From contig NZ_OY760503.1 of assembly GCF_963663645.1 (NCBI RefSeq), positions 755,001 to 819,000 of the forward strand: a stretch of 64,000 nt of DNA, written 5' to 3'. This stretch comes from an uncultured Trichococcus sp. GTDB lineage: Bacteria; Bacillota; Bacilli; Lactobacillales; Aerococcaceae. Shown here one piece after another: positions 37,546 to 46,771 of this stretch. Under the pieces are notes generated by a model. It ran no database searches, had not been told where the DNA came from, and saw only the letters and a list, made by a program, of their open reading frames with translations. Positions within the stretch are counted from its first letter, which is position 1. Each line of letters starts with the position of its first letter. A program made the position numbers and the translations under genes.

Positions 37546-39627
37546 CTAATTACCAAACAGCAGTTGCTTGAATTCCTCTTCAGATGTCACCTCCGCCAAT
37601 TGATCGATTTTTTCCTCATCATTAATCAGATCAATCAGGTTCTTCATAATGTTCAAATGGGAAAATGAGTCAATGGCTGATAAGCAGAAAATAATTTTAA
37701 CCGGATCATTGATTTCGTGCCCAAAGATCACTGGCTCTTTTAAAGTTGCTACACTCAAGCCAAGCCTGTTAGCTCCCTCTTCCGGTCGCGCATGCGCTAA
37801 AGCAAGATGTGGACCAATTACAATATAGGGGCCAAACTCCTTAACTGTGTCTATCATTGCTGTTACATACTGATCTGTTATTGTCCCATCAGCAAGCAAC
37901 GGCTGGGAAACAAGTTTTATCGAATCTTCCCATCCACTCGCTTTAGCTTGGATTATGATATCCGTATCCTTCAAAATGTCTTTGATCATAGGCTGAATCT
38001 CCCTTGTATTGAATGACAAACTATTTTTTCTGAAAATTTCTTCCACGTCTCCATAAATCTCTTTGGTAATCTTGATGTCCTGCTTCTCCATCAGGTTAAG
38101 TATGGATGAGAACATCTGCGTCGCATTTTCGTGGCGACTGATTAACCTTTTACAATCAGAATTTTGATTTAAGAAGCTGTATATAACTTCTTTGCTCTCC
38201 CGCTTGATTATTGGATCGATTACCAACAGCGGTTTTAACACCTCTGAAATGGGTACAGTGGCAAACACCAAATCCACATCCAGCTTATTGATCAATTCGG
38301 TTTCTCTAGAACTAAGGACGGCAAGAACTTCAATATTAAACAGCTCTTTCAGATTTTCCGCCAAGAGCTTTCCAGTAGCCACACCATGGTTGCAAATGAC
38401 TACCGCCCGATAACAATATTCAATCTCCTGGTTCAATTCACTTAGCGATGTTGAAAAGTGGATAGTCAGAAATGCGACTTCATCTTCAGTAATTTCTTTA
38501 TTCAAGGTTGTGCTCATTACTTTCGAAAATCCTTCAACTGCTTTGTAAATTTCGCCATAATTGCTTTTGATGTTGTCTTTCATCGGATTAGAGAATTGAG
38601 TGTCATAGCGGAGCCGATTCAACAAACCTCCGATATGTTTATACAAGCCTTCCTGTAAAGCCGCTTCTTTCTTGGAGAATGGTATTTTTGTTGCATTCTC
38701 GACGTATTGAATCAGCTGTATGGACAGGATTTGAGCCTGCGCCCACTCGACTGAGTTGTTCATGTCCTTAGAATTGAATGTATTCAGCATGAATACCAAG
38801 TAGTTGAATTCATTTTTATCCGGCGATAATCCGAACCTTTCGAAAATAGCGGTTACAAAAACATGTAAGCCATTGGGCGCATTTTCCGTAGTTCTTACCC
38901 AATCTGTATTCTTAACATAAAATCCCATGTTGTACCTGACCATCCAAATGCCAGTAAACAGGATACGATTTTTTCGGTACAAAGTTTCTTCACTGGAAGA
39001 AATGGATTGATCGTACAATTCATTGATTTTATTTATGATTCCCATAGGAATATATTTGAAAATAATCTGCTGTACTGTAGATTGATTCTTTATGTTATCT
39101 ATCAGAGCAACGTTATCGATAGCCTTGTTGACCAGAGAGTACAGCATGGTTCGGATAATTCTTTCCTTCGCTTCAAAAACTAAACCTTGTTTCGGTATAC
39201 TCAATACCTCAACGCCGTATTCTTTTAATAACGTTCTTAACCTCCTCATGTCTTCATCTAACGTGCTCTTAGATATTTGGTATTCCTCTTCCTTTTGGTA
39301 CAGAAAGACTTTATTCTTCCCTAGTGCGATGTCCAGAACTAAATCGAGTATCCTTTCATCCCTGCTGTAAAATTCGTCTTTTAAATCACTCCCAGCAAGG
39401 GCCGTTAAATCAATCGTTTGACTTTTACTTAGCGTCAATAGAAATCCCTTTCCTCTAATGGTCTCTACGATAGGAAATTCATTATCCACCAAGTAATCAT
39501 TTAAGTTCTTTATCTCACTCCTCAAAGTCCTCTGACTTAACTTGAACTCCTCGCATAATGTCTCTATGCTAACCGGAAAATCAGATATAACAAATTTTCT
39601 CAATAGTTCTAATGATCTATCTCTCAT
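37546..39627 (-). CDS. PRD-containing transcriptional regulator with EIIB- and EIIA-like domains
   Basis: A 693-residue BglG/MtlR-type activator. Order: N-terminal HTH (IETLCEEFKLSQRTLRSEI), a second HTH region (KSTLDEDMRRLRTLL), two PTS regulation domains (about 180-400, with conserved His), an EIIB-like domain with CNHGVATGKLL, and a C-terminal EIIA domain with the active-site motif GPHLALAHARPEEG. It controls the downstream PTS genes in response to phosphorylation. No free-standing EIIA gene is present in the operon, so its EIIA domain may also serve transport (inference). Confidence 0.87.
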   Translation of the reverse strand: MRDRSLELLRKFVISDFPVSIETLCEEFKLSQRTLRSEIKNLNDYLVDNEFPIVETIRGKGFLLTLSKSQTIDLTALAGSDLKDEFYSRDERILDLVLDIALGKNKVFLYQKEEEYQISKSTLDEDMRRLRTLLKEYGVEVLSIPKQGLVFEAKERIIRTMLYSLVNKAIDNVALIDNIKNQSTVQQIIFKYIPMGIINKINELYDQSISSSEETLYRKNRILFTGIWMVRYNMGFYVKNTDWVRTTENAPNGLHVFVTAIFERFGLSPDKNEFNYLVFMLNTFNSKDMNNSVEWAQAQILSIQLIQYVENATKIPFSKKEAALQEGLYKHIGGLLNRLRYDTQFSNPMKDNIKSNYGEIYKAVEGFSKVMSTTLNKEITEDEVAFLTIHFSTSLSELNQEIEYCYRAVVICNHGVATGKLLAENLKELFNIEVLAVLSSRETELINKLDVDLVFATVPISEVLKPLLVIDPIIKRESKEVIYSFLNQNSDCKRLISRHENATQMFSSILNLMEKQDIKITKEIYGDVEEIFRKNSLSFNTREIQPMIKDILKDTDIIIQAKASGWEDSIKLVSQPLLADGTITDQYVTAMIDTVKEFGPYIVIGPHLALAHARPEEGANRLGLSVATLKEPVIFGHEINDPVKIIFCLSAIDSFSHLNIMKNLIDLINDEEKIDQLAEVTSEEEFKQLLFGN

Positions 39628-39775
39628 ATTCTTTATCTCCTTGTCTGATTGAAGTATACTTTCCCTCCAATAAATTTGTTAGTAGATATTGTTGCCATCT
39701 AATTTTGCAAAAATATTAAAAATGACATCCTGCAGGTGTGAGGTATTTCCTTTACTTAGGAAGGGTTCTTTATTT

Positions 39776-40972
39776 TTACAGAGCAATTTTATTATCAATA
39801 TGATAGACTGATTTTTTTATACGATTAAGGCCTTCAAGTAGTCTTTCACGGGAAGTTGCAATGTTTAAACGCATAAAGCGACTCCCCCCTTCACCATATG
39901 CACAACCTGCATTTAGAGCTACCTTTCCTTCATTTACAAGTAGGTCCATCAACTGCTCATCATCTAACCCAAGCTCTGAAAAATCCAACCAAGCCAAATA
40001 TGTTCCTTCAGGTTTTTTAAACTTCAAGTTGGGTATTTCATTCTTTAGAAATTCTTCTACAATATCAAATTGCTCATCAAAATGTTGAATCACTTGTTGT
40101 AGCCATAATTCTCCATTATTTAGAGCTATTTCTGTTGCAGTCAGTCCAATCGAGTTCATTTCTAAATGCAAATCAGGGCCACTGTTTTTTGCTTGTGTCT
40201 GAACAAACCTCTCTCGTAACGATTGATTGGGAATAAATGCATAGGAACACTTGAGTCCTGCTAAATTAAATGTCTTTGTCGGAGCTGTTAAAGCAATTGT
40301 AAAATCTTCTGATCCATCTATTGTCAGCATACTTGTAAATTTATTTGGTTTAAAAACGATATCTTGATGTATTTCATCACTAATTAAAACTACATCATAC
40401 TTTTTGCATAAAGCCACAACTTCCTTAAGTTCCTCGTATTTCCAAACTCTCCCTCCAGGATTGTGCGGGTTACAAAAGATGTACATTTTGATTTCTCTGG
40501 TCATCATTTTTTCCTCAACGTCATCAAAATCAATACTGTATTCTCCATCATTATAAACCAGACTACTTGTCACTAGTTCACGATTGTTATTTAATACAGA
40601 GCTTGCAAACGGAGGGTATACAGGATCATGAATCAACACGGCTTCTTCTTCCTCCGAATAGGTTTGAATCGCTGTACAAATAGATGGAACCACTGCTGGT
40701 GAGAATATTATAGATGAACTATCGGGCTGATAATTATGTTGCTTAGATTGCCAATTAATAATTGCTTTCTTTAAAGATTCAGATGGGCTTTTGTATCCAA
40801 ATACCCCTTTAGAGGTCTCCTTTTCAATGGCTTCAATGATTTTCGGTGAAACCATGAAATCCATATCAGCAATCCAAAGTGGGAGTAAGTCCTTACTCCC
40901 ATACACAGATTCAACCATATCCCATTTAACGCTACCTGTATTTATCCGACTAATCGATTGATTAAAATCCAT
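39776..40972 (-). CDS. MalY/PatB-type PLP enzyme (C-S beta-lyase or aminotransferase)
   Basis: Pyridoxal-phosphate fold type I enzyme, 398 residues. Characteristic: LLPLWIADMDF near the N-terminus, YIFCNPHNPGGRVW, VLISDEIHQDIVF, and the Schiff-base lysine region TAPTKTFNLAGLKCSY. MalY/PatB proteins cleave cystathionine-like thioethers or transaminate. It is the last gene after an amino-acid ABC transporter and an SDR, suggesting breakdown of an imported amino-acid-like compound. The exact substrate is unknown. Confidence 0.88.
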   Translation of the reverse strand: MDFNQSISRINTGSVKWDMVESVYGSKDLLPLWIADMDFMVSPKIIEAIEKETSKGVFGYKSPSESLKKAIINWQSKQHNYQPDSSSIIFSPAVVPSICTAIQTYSEEEEAVLIHDPVYPPFASSVLNNNRELVTSSLVYNDGEYSIDFDDVEEKMMTREIKMYIFCNPHNPGGRVWKYEELKEVVALCKKYDVVLISDEIHQDIVFKPNKFTSMLTIDGSEDFTIALTAPTKTFNLAGLKCSYAFIPNQSLRERFVQTQAKNSGPDLHLEMNSIGLTATEIALNNGELWLQQVIQHFDEQFDIVEEFLKNEIPNLKFKKPEGTYLAWLDFSELGLDDEQLMDLLVNEGKVALNAGCAYGEGGSRFMRLNIATSRERLLEGLNRIKKSVYHIDNKIAL

Positions 40973-41006
40973 ATGATACTCACTCCTTTACCTATGATTT
41001 TAAATA

Positions 41007-41801
41007 TTAATATTTATGAGGGCTAACTAGCCAGCCTCCATCTACTACTATACATTGACCCGTTACATAACTGGATAACTCTGATGCTAAATATAGCACT
41101 GTAGCAGCAATTTCCCCTACGTCACCTCTCCTCGAGAGTGGTAAGCGATTTTGAAGTTCTTGTAATCTAGTTCTATCCGCATACTTTTCTTCTGTCATTT
41201 GAGTTGATATACTTCCAGGCGCAATAGCGTTCACACGAATATCATACTTGCCAAGTTCCACTGCTATGCCTTTCGTCAAATAAATCACGGCAGCTTTAGT
41301 CATCCCATAGATTAAATGATCCGGTATTATTTCATTTGCCGCAATGGAAGCAATATTTATGATGTTCCCTTTAGTACTTTTCTCTATCATTACTTTTGAT
41401 ATAGATTGCGTCAGCAGTAAAAGCCCCTTTACATTAGTAGAAAAAACATCATCTATTGATTTTTCATTTATTTCTAAGAAACCTGCTTTATAATCCATAG
41501 CCGCATTATTTACCAAAATATCAATTGATCCGAAGCATGAGACAACATGTTCAATAAATTCCGGGATTTTTTTACTATCCGAAATATCTAAGCTGAACCC
41601 TTCAACTATTCCCAAACCTTTTTCATTGACAAGCTTCTGTACCGTTAAATCAACTTTATCTTGATCTCTCCCAACAATTACAATATTAGCCCCTTTAAAA
41701 TACAGAGTCTTTGCAATCTCAAATCCAATCCCTCTTGTACTACCAGTTATCAGAGCGGTTCTTCCTACAAAAGATAGCTCTTGCGATAGATCCATACCCA
41801 T
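41007..41801 (-). CDS. Short-chain dehydrogenase/reductase
   Basis: A 264-residue NAD(P)-dependent oxidoreductase of the classical SDR family. Cofactor loop TGSTRGIG, NNAA motif, catalytic Ser region IINIASIAA and YGMTKAA (Tyr/Lys) are all present; the C-terminal VTGQCIVVDGGW is typical. Start taken as ATG 41801, eight bases after GGAGG; another ATG six bases earlier is too close to the site. It sits between the ABC ATPase and the MalY-like enzyme. Confidence 0.88.
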   Translation of the reverse strand: MGMDLSQELSFVGRTALITGSTRGIGFEIAKTLYFKGANIVIVGRDQDKVDLTVQKLVNEKGLGIVEGFSLDISDSKKIPEFIEHVVSCFGSIDILVNNAAMDYKAGFLEINEKSIDDVFSTNVKGLLLLTQSISKVMIEKSTKGNIINIASIAANEIIPDHLIYGMTKAAVIYLTKGIAVELGKYDIRVNAIAPGSISTQMTEEKYADRTRLQELQNRLPLSRRGDVGEIAATVLYLASELSSYVTGQCIVVDGGWLVSPHKY

Positions 41802-41820
41802 TATCATCGCCTCCGAATGG

Positions 41821-42561
41821 CTAAACTGCTTTTAATATTCGTGATAGGAAAGCCTGAGTTCTTAATTCCTTCGGATGATTAAATATTTCATCAGGTGTTC
41901 CTTCTTCAAGGATAACTCCACCATCCATAAAAACTACATGATTAGCAACATCTCGCGCAAAACTCATTTCATGAGTAACAACCACCATTGTGGTGCCTTC
42001 ATTGGCAAGTTGTTCCATAACAGATAAAACATCTGAAATTAACTCGGGATCAAGCGCAGAAGTAGGTTCATCGAACAGAATAACATCGGGTTTTACTGCC
42101 AAGGCTCGTGCAATCCCCACACGTTGTTGCTGTCCTCCGGAAAGTTGAATTGGGTAATAATCCTTACGATCAAGAAGTCCTACTTTTTCTAGCATTTCCT
42201 CAGCAATTTCTATTGCCTCTCTTTTTGGGACTTTCCTTCCAATTATTAATCCTTCCGTGATATTTTCTAGTGCTGTCTTATTTTGAAATAGGTTATAGTT
42301 CTGAAATACAAATGCTGTCTTTTTTCGAATATCATAAATTTCTTTTTTTGTAATAGTTGGAATGTCATATTCCATACCCTCTAAAGTTAAAGTACCTTTG
42401 TCAGCATGTTCCAAAAAATTCAAAGAGCGTAAAAAAGTGGTTTTTCCTGATCCGCTTGGACCAAGAATTACTACAACGTCACCTTTTTTCACATCAATAC
42501 TAACTCCTTTTAACACTTCGTGATTTTGAAAACTCTTATATAAATTTTGTACTCTTAGCAT
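41821..42561 (-). CDS. Polar amino-acid ABC transporter ATP-binding protein
   Basis: GlnQ/HisP-type ATPase of 246 residues: Walker [11 protein letters not shown]-loop FVFQNYNLF, signature [16 protein letters not shown], Walker [16 protein letters not shown]-loop VVTHEMSF. Start ATG 42561 follows AAGGAAG and overlaps the end of the upstream permease gene by 26 bases, so the genes are coupled. It powers import through the two permeases next to it. Confidence 0.93.
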   Translation of the reverse strand: MLRVQNLYKSFQNHEVLKGVSIDVKKGDVVVILGPSGSGKTTFLRSLNFLEHADKGTLTLEGMEYDIPTITKKEIYDIRKKTAFVFQNYNLFQNKTALENITEGLIIGRKVPKREAIEIAEEMLEKVGLLDRKDYYPIQLSGGQQQRVGIARALAVKPDVILFDEPTSALDPELISDVLSVMEQLANEGTTMVVVTHEMSFARDVANHVVFMDGGVILEEGTPDEIFNHPKELRTQAFLSRILKAV

Positions 42562-43306
42562 CAGCAATCTTCCTTTCTACCAGCTTAGATACTTTCTTAC
42601 CACCTATCGGATGTTCTCTTTTTCTCCAAATTATTCTATCTTCAATATTCTTAAAGATAATCTGAATGACTGAACACAATATGATATACATGATAAAAAT
42701 CACTACATAACTTTCTGTATAGCGATAACCGAACGCTGCTTGAACCTTTGCAATAGCCGTAACATCCTTAACTGTCATTACAAAAACTAATGAAGTTCCT
42801 TTAATTACAGTTATAACCAAATTACATAGAGGGGGAATTGCCGATACAATTGCCTGTGGGATAATAATTCTCCGAAATGTTTGAAAAACAGTTAACCCTG
42901 TAGCAACTCCAGCTTCCAACTGGCCCTTATCAACCGTCAATAATGCTGAACGAAAAACTTCAGTCAAACTCCCCGTCACCACAATCACAAAAACAAGCAT
43001 AGCCAGAAATATGGGTTCTATTGCAAATATATCTATATTCCAATTAAGTTTTTTAAACATCACATTAAGAAAACTAGGAAGAAAACTATAAAAAATCATA
43101 ATCAGTAAAATTAGTGGCGTTGCACGCAGCATAGAAATATATATTTTAATGATTTGACTGACTACAGGGACGTTATAAAAACGAATCAGACTGAAAGAAA
43201 ATGCAATCGGAGCAGCAATAAAAATAGAGCCAAATGTTATGATTAGAGTATTTGGTATACCTTGCAATGTTAATAAAAAGGTATCTAACATATATTGTAA
43301 GTCCAT
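42536..43306 (-). CDS. Amino-acid ABC transporter permease (second)
   Basis: HisM/GlnP-type permease, 256 residues, about five helices. The EAA loop that contacts the ATPase reads [23 protein letters not shown]. It abuts the first permease without a gap and overlaps the ATPase gene. The transporter therefore has heterodimeric permeases, as in cystine or polar amino-acid uptake systems. Confidence 0.92.
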   Translation of the reverse strand: MDLQYMLDTFLLTLQGIPNTLIITFGSIFIAAPIAFSFSLIRFYNVPVVSQIIKIYISMLRATPLILLIMIFYSFLPSFLNVMFKKLNWNIDIFAIEPIFLAMLVFVIVVTGSLTEVFRSALLTVDKGQLEAGVATGLTVFQTFRRIIIPQAIVSAIPPLCNLVITVIKGTSLVFVMTVKDVTAIAKVQAAFGYRYTESYVVIFIMYIILCSVIQIIFKNIEDRIIWRKREHPIGGKKVSKLVERKIADAKSTKFI

Positions 43307-44020
43307 CTATGCTAACTCCTTTCCAAATCTCTTCCGGCCTTTTGATAATATTCTTTCAATAAATCCCGAGAGAGATTCTAGCAAAAATGCAATACACCAA
43401 TAAATAATTGCAGCTGCTAAATAGATTTCTAGAGTATAATTTCCAAAATTCCTCGAAATTATTGTTTGTCCAGATCCCAGGATATCAACTATTCCAATGG
43501 TATATCCCAAACTGCCATCTTTTAATAAAATTAATATCGTATTAATATAATTAGGAAGTGCTATCACAGCAGCTTGTGGTAGAATGATCCTCCTAAACGC
43601 TTGAAAATCGGTTAACCCAGAGCTAACCGCTGCTTCTTTTTGGCCAACAGGAACTGCTTCATATGCCGCACGAAATACTTCAGCAGCATTAGCCGAAAAG
43701 ATCAGCATCAATGCGATTACTAAAAATACCGCTTTATTCCATGTGTTTATATCTATCCCTACAGTCAAATCGAGCAACTTTGGAACCCCGTAATATATAA
43801 TAAAAATCATGACTATCGGAGGCGTACATCGGAGAGAGAAAATAATACTATGCGATATCGAATTGATAACTTTATTTTTGGCCATCATACCTCTAGTAAG
43901 AAGAACCCCATTAATTGTTCCAAACAATGTGCTTAAAAAAAGTATTATTAATGTAACAGAAACAAATGGAAGTAGTTTAGGTAATACTTCTAACACATAT
44001 TCCGGATGAAATGGTTTCAT
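43307..44020 (-). CDS. Amino-acid ABC transporter permease (first)
   Basis: A 237-residue permease homologous to its neighbour, with EAA loop EAAVSSGLTDFQAFRRIILPQAA. ATG at 44020 follows AAGGAGG. In the ancestral order the substrate-binding lipoprotein would lie directly upstream, but an IS1380-family element now separates them. Read-through from upstream may be lost, so expression may depend on a promoter in the 115 bases left or on the element. Confidence 0.92.
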   Translation of the reverse strand: MKPFHPEYVLEVLPKLLPFVSVTLIILFLSTLFGTINGVLLTRGMMAKNKVINSISHSIIFSLRCTPPIVMIFIIYYGVPKLLDLTVGIDINTWNKAVFLVIALMLIFSANAAEVFRAAYEAVPVGQKEAAVSSGLTDFQAFRRIILPQAAVIALPNYINTILILLKDGSLGYTIGIVDILGSGQTIISRNFGNYTLEIYLAAAIIYWCIAFLLESLSGFIERILSKGRKRFGKELA

Positions 44021-44063
44021 ATCATGCGCCTCCTTTATAATTTACTAAACAACATCACTATCA

Positions 44064-44076
44064 TTTGAGTGTCAAA
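44064..44076. promoter_or_regulatory. 13-bp operator-like dyad, left of IS
   Basis: TTTGAGTGTCAAA (TTTGA half sites, 3-base centre). The exact reverse complement occurs on the far side of the IS at 45833-45845. Before insertion the two lay about 100 bases apart. Confidence 0.4.
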
Positions 44077-44135
44077 AGGAATTACACCAGAAATAACTAC
44101 ACTATATATTATTCAAAACTAATCATTGACTACCA

Positions 44136-45795
44136 CCTGAATAATTCATACAATTTCAAACAGCTATTACTAGCATTGCTGCAACAGCATTTTTCACTTG
44201 TTTGACAAACACCCTTAGGGTGTACAAAAAGAACCCCAATCTGATATGGTTAAGTCACCACAACACAACCATAGAAAGGGGTTCTCTCAATGGCTACATT
44301 ACATGAAAAAAAGTTACAATTCAACTCTAAATTGACGGTTTCAAATACGGGTGGAAATCTATCCACCGACTCTGGGCTGATTCTCGTCAAAGAATTTATG
44401 GATTCCCTTAATTTTTCCGACCTATCAAAACAGCATCTGGAAATAGAGGACAAACGACTCTATCATACCCATGATAATTTTTCTTTGATGGAACAGTTGA
44501 TTTATCAAAACATCGCCGGCTATTCGACCGATTCCTCCGCAAACCTGTTGAAGCAAGACCCTATTTTTAAGGTGGTTTTGGATAAATCCAATCTTGCCTC
44601 TCAGGCTTCACTTTCCCGATTCTGGGATCGCATAAGCGAAGAAAATATTTCTCAGCTGCAAGAGCTTAATCAAGCCATGATCGATAAGGTACGGTTGGCA
44701 AGAAATACGACGGAAATGATTTTCGACTTGGATTCGACCCATTCAGATACGTATGGAAACCAAGAGAAAACTGATTACAATGCGCATTATCAAACCAATG
44801 GCTACCATCCGTTAGTCGCTTTCGATGGATTGACGGGAGATTTCTTAAAAGCAGAACTTCGTTCTGGCAACGTCTACACGTCTACTGGCATTGGCGCTTT
44901 TGTGGAGCCGCTTTTTGAACATTATAACCAAGTGGTTCCTGTCAGCAATATTCTCGTCCGTGGAGATAGCGGGTTCGCTACTCCGGAACTTTACGATCTC
45001 TGCGAAGTTTATGGCAGCTTCTTTGTGATCCGCTTAAAAGCAAATCGAAACCTTTCGAAACTGGCGGAGAGCTTTATTCAGATTGATGACAATCATCCTT
45101 GGGATAAAAAAGAAGTCGTTTATTCTTCAACATCCTACCAAGCAAAAAGCTGGTCCAAAGAACGCCGCGTTTGTATCAAATCGACACGCGAAGCAGACGA
45201 GCTCCTATTCCGACATGAATACATCATCACCAACTACTCAAATAACGTCTCTGCGGAAACAGTCTTTCGGACGTACAGCAAACGTGGCACAATGGAAAAC
45301 TTCATCAAAGAGGCGAAGAATGGCTTCTATTTTGATAAGACCGATAGCCCTTCATTTTTAGAGAATCACGCACGCATGATGGTAAGCCTGTTGGCTTACA
45401 ACATCGTTAACTTTATGCGTACACTTTGTTTTACAAGCGGAGCGGCCAGCATGCAGGTGGACACAATCCGATTACGCCTCTTTAAGGTCGCAGGTAAACT
45501 AGTTCGAACAGGACGTAGACTACTGCTGAAACTCAGTTCTCATCATGTCCATCAGGAACTGTTCTATCAAGTCCTTGGAAATATCCAGCAACTCTGTTGG
45601 TAAATGAAATGGCTCGAATTTAAAATCGGATTTCTTTTCAAGGGACGAGTGCGTCCAAATTTGGCTGAATAGCCATGGTTTAACTAAGCAATTTAGATTT
45701 CTAAACCTGTTGGAATCTGAAACGTAACAAAAAGTACTGATTTCGGTAAAATTGACAACAATGGATCATTTTTGTATAGGTATGAATTATTCAGG
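44136..45795 (+). mobile_element. IS1380-family insertion sequence, copy 1
   Basis: A 1660-bp element bounded by 16-bp perfect terminal inverted repeats (CCTGAATAATTCATAC at 44136 and its reverse complement ending at 45795). It is flanked by a 5-bp target duplication TACCA (44131-44135 and 45796-45800). It carries one transposase gene and a 15-bp palindrome ACACCCTTAGGGTGT upstream of it. As far as I can see it is identical to the copy at 58579-60238. It lies between the binding-protein and permease genes of an ABC operon, opposite in orientation to them. Confidence 0.95.
44290..45603 (+). CDS. IS1380-family transposase
   Basis: DDE transposase of 437 residues. Recognisable blocks: FNSKLTVSNTGGNLSTDSG at the N-terminus, the first Asp in FDLDSTHSDTYG, the second in VRGDSGFATPELYD, and the Glu block GTMENFIKEAKNGF, then NHARMMVSLLAYN. 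Full length with no frameshift, so probably active. ATG at 44290 follows AAAGGGG. Confidence 0.95.
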   Translation: MATLHEKKLQFNSKLTVSNTGGNLSTDSGLILVKEFMDSLNFSDLSKQHLEIEDKRLYHTHDNFSLMEQLIYQNIAGYSTDSSANLLKQDPIFKVVLDKSNLASQASLSRFWDRISEENISQLQELNQAMIDKVRLARNTTEMIFDLDSTHSDTYGNQEKTDYNAHYQTNGYHPLVAFDGLTGDFLKAELRSGNVYTSTGIGAFVEPLFEHYNQVVPVSNILVRGDSGFATPELYDLCEVYGSFFVIRLKANRNLSKLAESFIQIDDNHPWDKKEVVYSSTSYQAKSWSKERRVCIKSTREADELLFRHEYIITNYSNNVSAETVFRTYSKRGTMENFIKEAKNGFYFDKTDSPSFLENHARMMVSLLAYNIVNFMRTLCFTSGAASMQVDTIRLRLFKVAGKLVRTGRRLLLKLSSHHVHQELFYQVLGNIQQLCW

Positions 45796-45832
45796 TACCA
45801 TATAATGTGTTAAATGTAGCGAATTTTTACAA

Positions 45833-45845
45833 TTTGACACTCAAA
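45833..45845. promoter_or_regulatory. 13-bp operator-like dyad, right of IS
   Basis: TTTGACACTCAAA, the reverse complement of the dyad at 44064-44076. It sits 33 bases after the substrate-binding protein stop. Confidence 0.4.
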
Positions 45846-45878
45846 CCATCATTTATTGTATTTCAAAAAAAAGACTGA

Positions 45879-46748
45879 CTATTCTTCGACCAATTCAAAC
45901 ACATTTTCTCCAAAATATTTTTCCGATAATTCTTGAATTTCCCCTTCTTCTGTCAACTCTTTAATTGCATTGTTGTATGCCTCAGCAAATACTTCATTTT
46001 TTTCACTCTTATGGATAATCGGATATGTCGGAATTGCTTTGTAAGGAATATATGAAAGCTGATCAACAAAGGAATGATACGGAGCTTCATCTTTAACTAC
46101 AGCGTTCTCAAATTGGAGTTTAATATCAAAATATGCGTCATATCTTCCCTCAACTAACCATTGATAGGCATCTGAAATTGTAAATTGCTCCGATGCAATT
46201 AACTCGACAGGCGTTTCTGAATGTTCCTCATTGAATCCTTCGATAATAGTCCACTGTGCATTCTGTGGAGAAATGGGAATTAACTTTCCACTATTTTCTG
46301 CAAAATCCTCAAAACTTGTATATCCACTTTCTGTTCTAAACGTAATCCCGATTACACTAGCCCCAATAGGTTCTTCAGGCATAATGAATTTTTTTGCACG
46401 TTCTTCGGTATACCAGGCCCCTTTAATACCAACATCGTATTTACCAGATTCCAGTCCAATTAAAAGATCTTCATCAGAAGTTGGAACAAATTCAAATTCA
46501 TAACCTGCCAGTTTTTCATCGACCTGCTCCAAAACTTTAACTTCGAAGCCCTCAGGTTTCCCATCTTCTGTAACATAGTCATACGGATTATAATCCTGAC
46601 GATAGGCAACCATAATTTTAGTTACATCATCATTATTATCCGCTTCTGAACTTGCACTATTTGTTTCTGCATCTGTAGACCCACAAGCAGTTAATAAAAT
46701 CAAACAAGCCATTGAACCAAACCACATCAAATTCTTTTCTTTACGCAT
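45879..46748 (-). CDS. Amino-acid ABC transporter substrate-binding lipoprotein
   Basis: Periplasmic-binding-type lipoprotein (289 residues; SBP_bac_3 family). Start ATG 46748 gives a signal peptide ending LILLTAC with lipidated C22; an in-frame TTG nine bases earlier is less likely. The mature chain has YNPYDYVTEDGKPEGFEVKV and SGKYDVGIKGAWYTEERAKK, typical of polar amino-acid binders. It is the ligand receptor for the permease-ATPase genes beyond the IS copy. Confidence 0.9.
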   Translation of the reverse strand: MRKEKNLMWFGSMACLILLTACGSTDAETNSASSEADNNDDVTKIMVAYRQDYNPYDYVTEDGKPEGFEVKVLEQVDEKLAGYEFEFVPTSDEDLLIGLESGKYDVGIKGAWYTEERAKKFIMPEEPIGASVIGITFRTESGYTSFEDFAENSGKLIPISPQNAQWTIIEGFNEEHSETPVELIASEQFTISDAYQWLVEGRYDAYFDIKLQFENAVVKDEAPYHSFVDQLSYIPYKAIPTYPIIHKSEKNEVFAEAYNNAIKELTEEGEIQELSEKYFGENVFELVEE

Positions 46749-46771
46749 AATCTCCAACTCCGCTCATTTAT

